Shown here: positions 4,092 through 6,575 of the stretch, in pieces
Numbering within the stretch: the stretch's first letter is position 1
Layout of the letters: every line of letters begins with the position of its first letter
DNA from: Candidatus Fibrimonadales bacterium
GTDB lineage: Bacteria > Fibrobacterota > Fibrobacteria > Fibrobacterales > Fibrobacteraceae
Direction of reading: 5' to 3'
Assembly: GCA_009777135.1 (NCBI GenBank)
Contig: WRMM01000114.1
Location: 1-6,575 of the forward strand
DNA: 6,575 nucleotides
Made by a program: the position numbers and the translations under genes
Notes under the pieces: generated by a model
Seen by the model: the letters and a program-made list of their open reading frames with translations, nothing else
Told to the model about the DNA's origin: nothing
Databases searched by the model: none

Positions 4092-5783
4092 ATGCCCAAA
4101 AAACTTCCTTACGGCCAAAGCAACTTTGCCAATTTAATCGAAAGCGGCTATGCCTACATAGACAAAACCCGCTACATTGAACTATTGGAAAACGAGAATA
4201 ATACATACCAATTCTTCATTCGCCCCCGCAGATTCGGCAAAAGCCTCTTTATTTCCATTCTGGAGAATTATTACGGGTTGGAAAAGGCGGAAAAAACAGA
4301 TGCTCTTTTCAAGGATTTGTACATTGGCAAAAATCCTACTCCTGAGAAGAATAAGTATGCTGTTATGAATTTTGATTTTTCAGGGCTTGATACCGATAAC
4401 CACGAGGATTTTAGAAAATCTTTTTCAAACAGGGTGCAGGAATGCGTAAAAGCGTTTATTGATAGATACACGGCTCTTTTTGCCAATAGCGCAGAGTTGC
4501 TGCAAACTATAAGCGAACGAAACCCCGGCGCAGGCGCATTGGATTTGGCTTACAGGGCCGCTGCCAGCGCAGACGTTCCTGTTTTTGCCATCATAGACGA
4601 GTACGACCATTTTGCGAACAATCTTATAGCGATGGGCAAAACCTACAAGGATGAAGTCAAGGCAGGCGGCATTGTCCGTGCTTTTTACGAATTGCTGAAA
4701 ACGGGAACTAAATCCGTTGTTCGCCGCATATTCATAACGGGTATCAATCCCATGATGCTGAACGATTTGACGAGCGGCTTCAACATGGCAAGCGATTACA
4801 GCTTATTCCCAAAATACAACGATATGTTTGGCTTTACTAAAGAGGAAGTTGAATGGCTGATGCAGGAAACGGGCGTTGACAAGAATTTAATAGAAGTTGA
4901 CATGGAAGCTTACTACAACGGCTATATGTTCAATAACAGAGCAGAAAACAAAGTTTACAATTCGCAGATGATTTTGTTTTTGTTCAATCAAATTTTGCAG
5001 CTAGGCGAGCAGCCCAGCCAGATAATAGACACCAATCTCCAGACCGATTACGAAAGATTGCGCCGCTTGGCGGAGAACGATAACAACAGGGAAAAACTGC
5101 TGCAGATAACGCTGGAGGGCGGCGTTTTTGGCAATATAGTCGAGAAGTTTTCTTTGGAAAAGCTGGAGAGCGAAGAATACTTTATTTCCCTTTTGTTCTA
5201 CATGGGAATGCTTACCAACGGTGGGGTCATGGAAGGGCAAACGTATTTGAGAATCCCCAATTACTCAATAAGAACTCTTTACTGGGAATATATAGTTTCA
5301 TACGTCCAGAATTTGGAGAAAACGCGGATTAGCACCTCGGCGCTTTCTTCCACGCTTAGGGAAATGGCTTTCAGAGGCAATATAAAGCCTTATCTGGATT
5401 TTTTCACGGAGAATTTTCTTAAACGCCTTTCTAACAGGGATTTGGCAAATTTTGACGAAAAATACATAAAAGTAATGATGCTTTCCAGCTTGTTCATAAG
5501 CCGCTTGTATTTGCCCGTTTCGGAATATGAGAACATAAACGGCTACACGGATATTTATCTGCAGAAGCACCCCGCCGTGAAGGACATTAAGTTTGAGTAT
5601 GTTTTTGAGATAAAATATGCAAAGACTGATGCGACTGAAGCGGAAGTAAAGGCTAAATTTGAGGAAGCAGAAGCGCAGATTGAGAAATATAAGAAGGATC
5701 CTAGGTTTGCCGGCAGGGATGATGTTAGGTTTGCAGTGCTTGTGTTTAAGGGGAAGGGGGAGTGCGAGGTGAGGAAGAAATGA
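4092..5783 (+). CDS. AAA-ATPase-like protein with C-terminal PD-(D/E)XK nuclease domain
   Basis: A 563-aa protein of the AAA-ATPase-like (PF09820 type) plus PD-(D/E)XK nuclease-like (PF08011, DUF1703) architecture, common in multiple copies in gut anaerobes. Its cellular role is not established. The N-terminus (LPYGQSNFANLIESGYAYIDKTRYI, positions 5-29) is the family opening. The P-loop is RPRRFGKS (44-51): the GKS is intact, but the first glycine of a classic Walker A is absent, as usual in this family. Walker B is VFAIIDEYD (164-172), with Asp169 and Glu170. A sensor-like RIFITGINP follows (212-220), then FGFTKEEV (247-254) and YYNGYMF (274-280). Near the C-terminus, GYTDIYL (484-490, Asp487) and FEIKYAK (505-511, Glu506 and Lys508) fit a PD-(D/E)XK core. 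The start has no Shine-Dalgarno site but has a -10-like box 7 nt upstream. The stop overlaps the next gene as ATGA. Confidence 0.9.
   Translation: MPKKLPYGQSNFANLIESGYAYIDKTRYIELLENENNTYQFFIRPRRFGKSLFISILENYYGLEKAEKTDALFKDLYIGKNPTPEKNKYAVMNFDFSGLDTDNHEDFRKSFSNRVQECVKAFIDRYTALFANSAELLQTISERNPGAGALDLAYRAAASADVPVFAIIDEYDHFANNLIAMGKTYKDEVKAGGIVRAFYELLKTGTKSVVRRIFITGINPMMLNDLTSGFNMASDYSLFPKYNDMFGFTKEEVEWLMQETGVDKNLIEVDMEAYYNGYMFNNRAENKVYNSQMILFLFNQILQLGEQPSQIIDTNLQTDYERLRRLAENDNNREKLLQITLEGGVFGNIVEKFSLEKLESEEYFISLLFYMGMLTNGGVMEGQTYLRIPNYSIRTLYWEYIVSYVQNLEKTRISTSALSSTLREMAFRGNIKPYLDFFTENFLKRLSNRDLANFDEKYIKVMMLSSLFISRLYLPVSEYENINGYTDIYLQKHPAVKDIKFEYVFEIKYAKTDATEAEVKAKFEEAEAQIEKYKKDPRFAGRDDVRFAVLVFKGKGECEVRKK
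5768..5774 (+). promoter_or_regulatory. Shine-Dalgarno-like site of the FkbM-type gene
   Basis: The purine-rich GGTGAGG at the end of the ATPase gene lies 5 nt before the ATG at 5780 and 8 nt before a second in-frame ATG at 5783. Either could be the start; the first gives the ATGA overlap with the upstream stop codon. Confidence 0.4.
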
Positions 5784-6575
5784 TGCAAAAATTTAGTTTA
5801 GAACCTATATATTCCCGTTTGGGAGATGATGAGAGCCGTTTTTTGTTTGAAAAGCGGCTGTGTTATAGCCTGACTGGCGATATGCAGGGGATGGTGCGCG
5901 CCATGAATAATGAAAATTCCGTTTATAAAAAATTGAAGGAAACAGAAAAGACTCTTTTTTTATTTGGAGCGGGGGCTAGATCCCATCGCACAATTAATGT
6001 TACTCCAGAAATTCCTTGGCAAGCATTTATAGATAATGATAAGTCTAAATTAGGTAAATCTGATACTTTGCCTATAATATCTTTTGAAGAATTTATTAAA
6101 AACTCTGAGAATGCTATGGTTTTTATATCAAGTTATGCGTATGGTTTTGAAATGAAACAGCAATTGATAAGCAATGATTTTCCAGAGAATTATATTGTTA
6201 GCTATCCCAATCAGTATTTTGATTTGCCATATCTTAAACCTCAAAAGAATGAATTTTTTATTGATGCTGGCGGTTATGACGGGTTTTCTACAAGAGATTT
6301 CTTCAGCTGGGGAGAGGGCAGAAGCATAATATTTGAGCCTAATCTTATTCAATGCAATATTTGCAAAAATAATATGCAAAGTTGCGATAAAGTTCAGGTT
6401 GTAAATAAAGGGCTTTGGTATAAAAAAGAAACATTGAACTTTTATAAAAACCAAAAGTTGCCAAGTTCTAGTCACATAAATCCTGATGGAGAAGAAATTA
6501 TTGAAGCTATTAGCTTAGATGAATATCTTAAAGATGAAAAAGAGCCTGTTACTTTTATAAAAATGGATGTGGAGG
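5780..6575 (+). CDS. FkbM-family SAM-dependent methyltransferase (partial, C-terminus beyond window)
   Basis: I translated 265 open codons running off the right edge. The C-terminal half carries FkbM methyltransferase features: motif I EFFIDAGGYDGFST (158-171) for S-adenosylmethionine binding, the acidic end of the second strand in IIFEPN (183-188), a SLDEYL segment (245-250) and VTFIKMDVE (257-265), where family members continue with glycine. Before it is a separate nucleotide-binding-like region, LFLFGAGARSH (59-69), then FIDNDKSKLG (83-92) and LPIISFEEFI (97-106), a domain often fused ahead of FkbM domains. Family members O-methylate sugars or other small molecules; the substrate here is unknown. 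The ATG overlaps the ATPase stop codon (ATGA), so the two genes are probably co-translated. From about residue 70 onward the DNA is clearly more AT-rich than the upstream gene, which could mean separate ancestry. Confidence 0.85.
   Translation, partial: MMQKFSLEPIYSRLGDDESRFLFEKRLCYSLTGDMQGMVRAMNNENSVYKKLKETEKTLFLFGAGARSHRTINVTPEIPWQAFIDNDKSKLGKSDTLPIISFEEFIKNSENAMVFISSYAYGFEMKQQLISNDFPENYIVSYPNQYFDLPYLKPQKNEFFIDAGGYDGFSTRDFFSWGEGRSIIFEPNLIQCNICKNNMQSCDKVQVVNKGLWYKKETLNFYKNQKLPSSSHINPDGEEIIEAISLDEYLKDEKEPVTFIKMDVE

Noticed and set aside
4092..5783. ATPase/nuclease as a proven anti-phage defence gene
   Set aside because: The domain architecture allows the idea, but no other defence gene is adjacent and the family's function is not established.
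6128..6475. Minus-strand open frame in the right part of the window
   Set aside because: It lies opposite the FkbM-type gene, whose motifs are clear; AT-rich DNA yields such frames by chance.

Overview
The window is densely packed bacterial DNA. Eight protein-coding genes fill almost all 6,575 bases, leaving only two intergenic gaps of 52 and 38 bp, both between divergent genes. I see no rRNA, tRNA, CRISPR array, insertion sequence or riboswitch. The moderately low G+C, short leaders lacking Shine-Dalgarno sites at promoter-proximal genes, the histidyl-tRNA synthetase type and the large AAA-ATPase-like/PD-(D/E)XK protein (a family often amplified in anaerobic gut bacteria) suggest a Fibrobacterota-like anaerobe. 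A spirochaete or another gut lineage remains possible. The -10-like boxes lack the TTTG of Bacteroidota promoters. The taxonomic assignment is inference only.

Layout from left to right. (1) Positions 1-704, minus strand: N-carbamoylputrescine amidase (aguB), missing its C-terminus at the window edge, for putrescine synthesis. (2) 757-1326, plus strand: a DUF805 inner-membrane protein, divergent from aguB. (3) 4053 down to 1310, minus strand: a tightly overlapping four-gene operon in transcription order: a LicD-family transferase, hisS, queF, and a small secreted or membrane-anchored protein. The junctions overlap by 4, 11 and 4 nt. The end of this operon overlaps the end of the DUF805 gene by 17 bp inside an inverted repeat. 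(4) 4092 to the right edge, plus strand: a 563-aa AAA-ATPase-like protein with a C-terminal PD-(D/E)XK nuclease domain, followed with a 4-nt ATGA overlap by an FkbM-type methyltransferase cut by the right edge.

Functional reading. hisS and queF share a tRNA theme, since queuosine sits at the wobble position of tRNA-His. The LicD and FkbM genes flank the ATPase/nuclease gene and suggest a cell-surface glycan or small-molecule decoration neighbourhood. I infer no biochemical link between the ATPase/nuclease and the methyltransferase beyond their translational coupling.

The most striking non-coding signal is an extended -10-like box, TTCTAYNTT or a close variant, ending exactly 7 nt before the start codon at four genes (aguB, DUF805, hisS, ATPase) and 8 nt before it at the fifth (licD-type). 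None of these five starts has a Shine-Dalgarno site. This pattern points to leaderless or near-leaderless transcripts, whereas the operon-internal gene queF has a clear AAGGAG site. A second notable signal is a 7-bp tandem repeat inside the signal-peptide codons of the small protein, where gain or loss of one unit would shift the frame. I found no convincing evidence of an entirely new multi-gene system.
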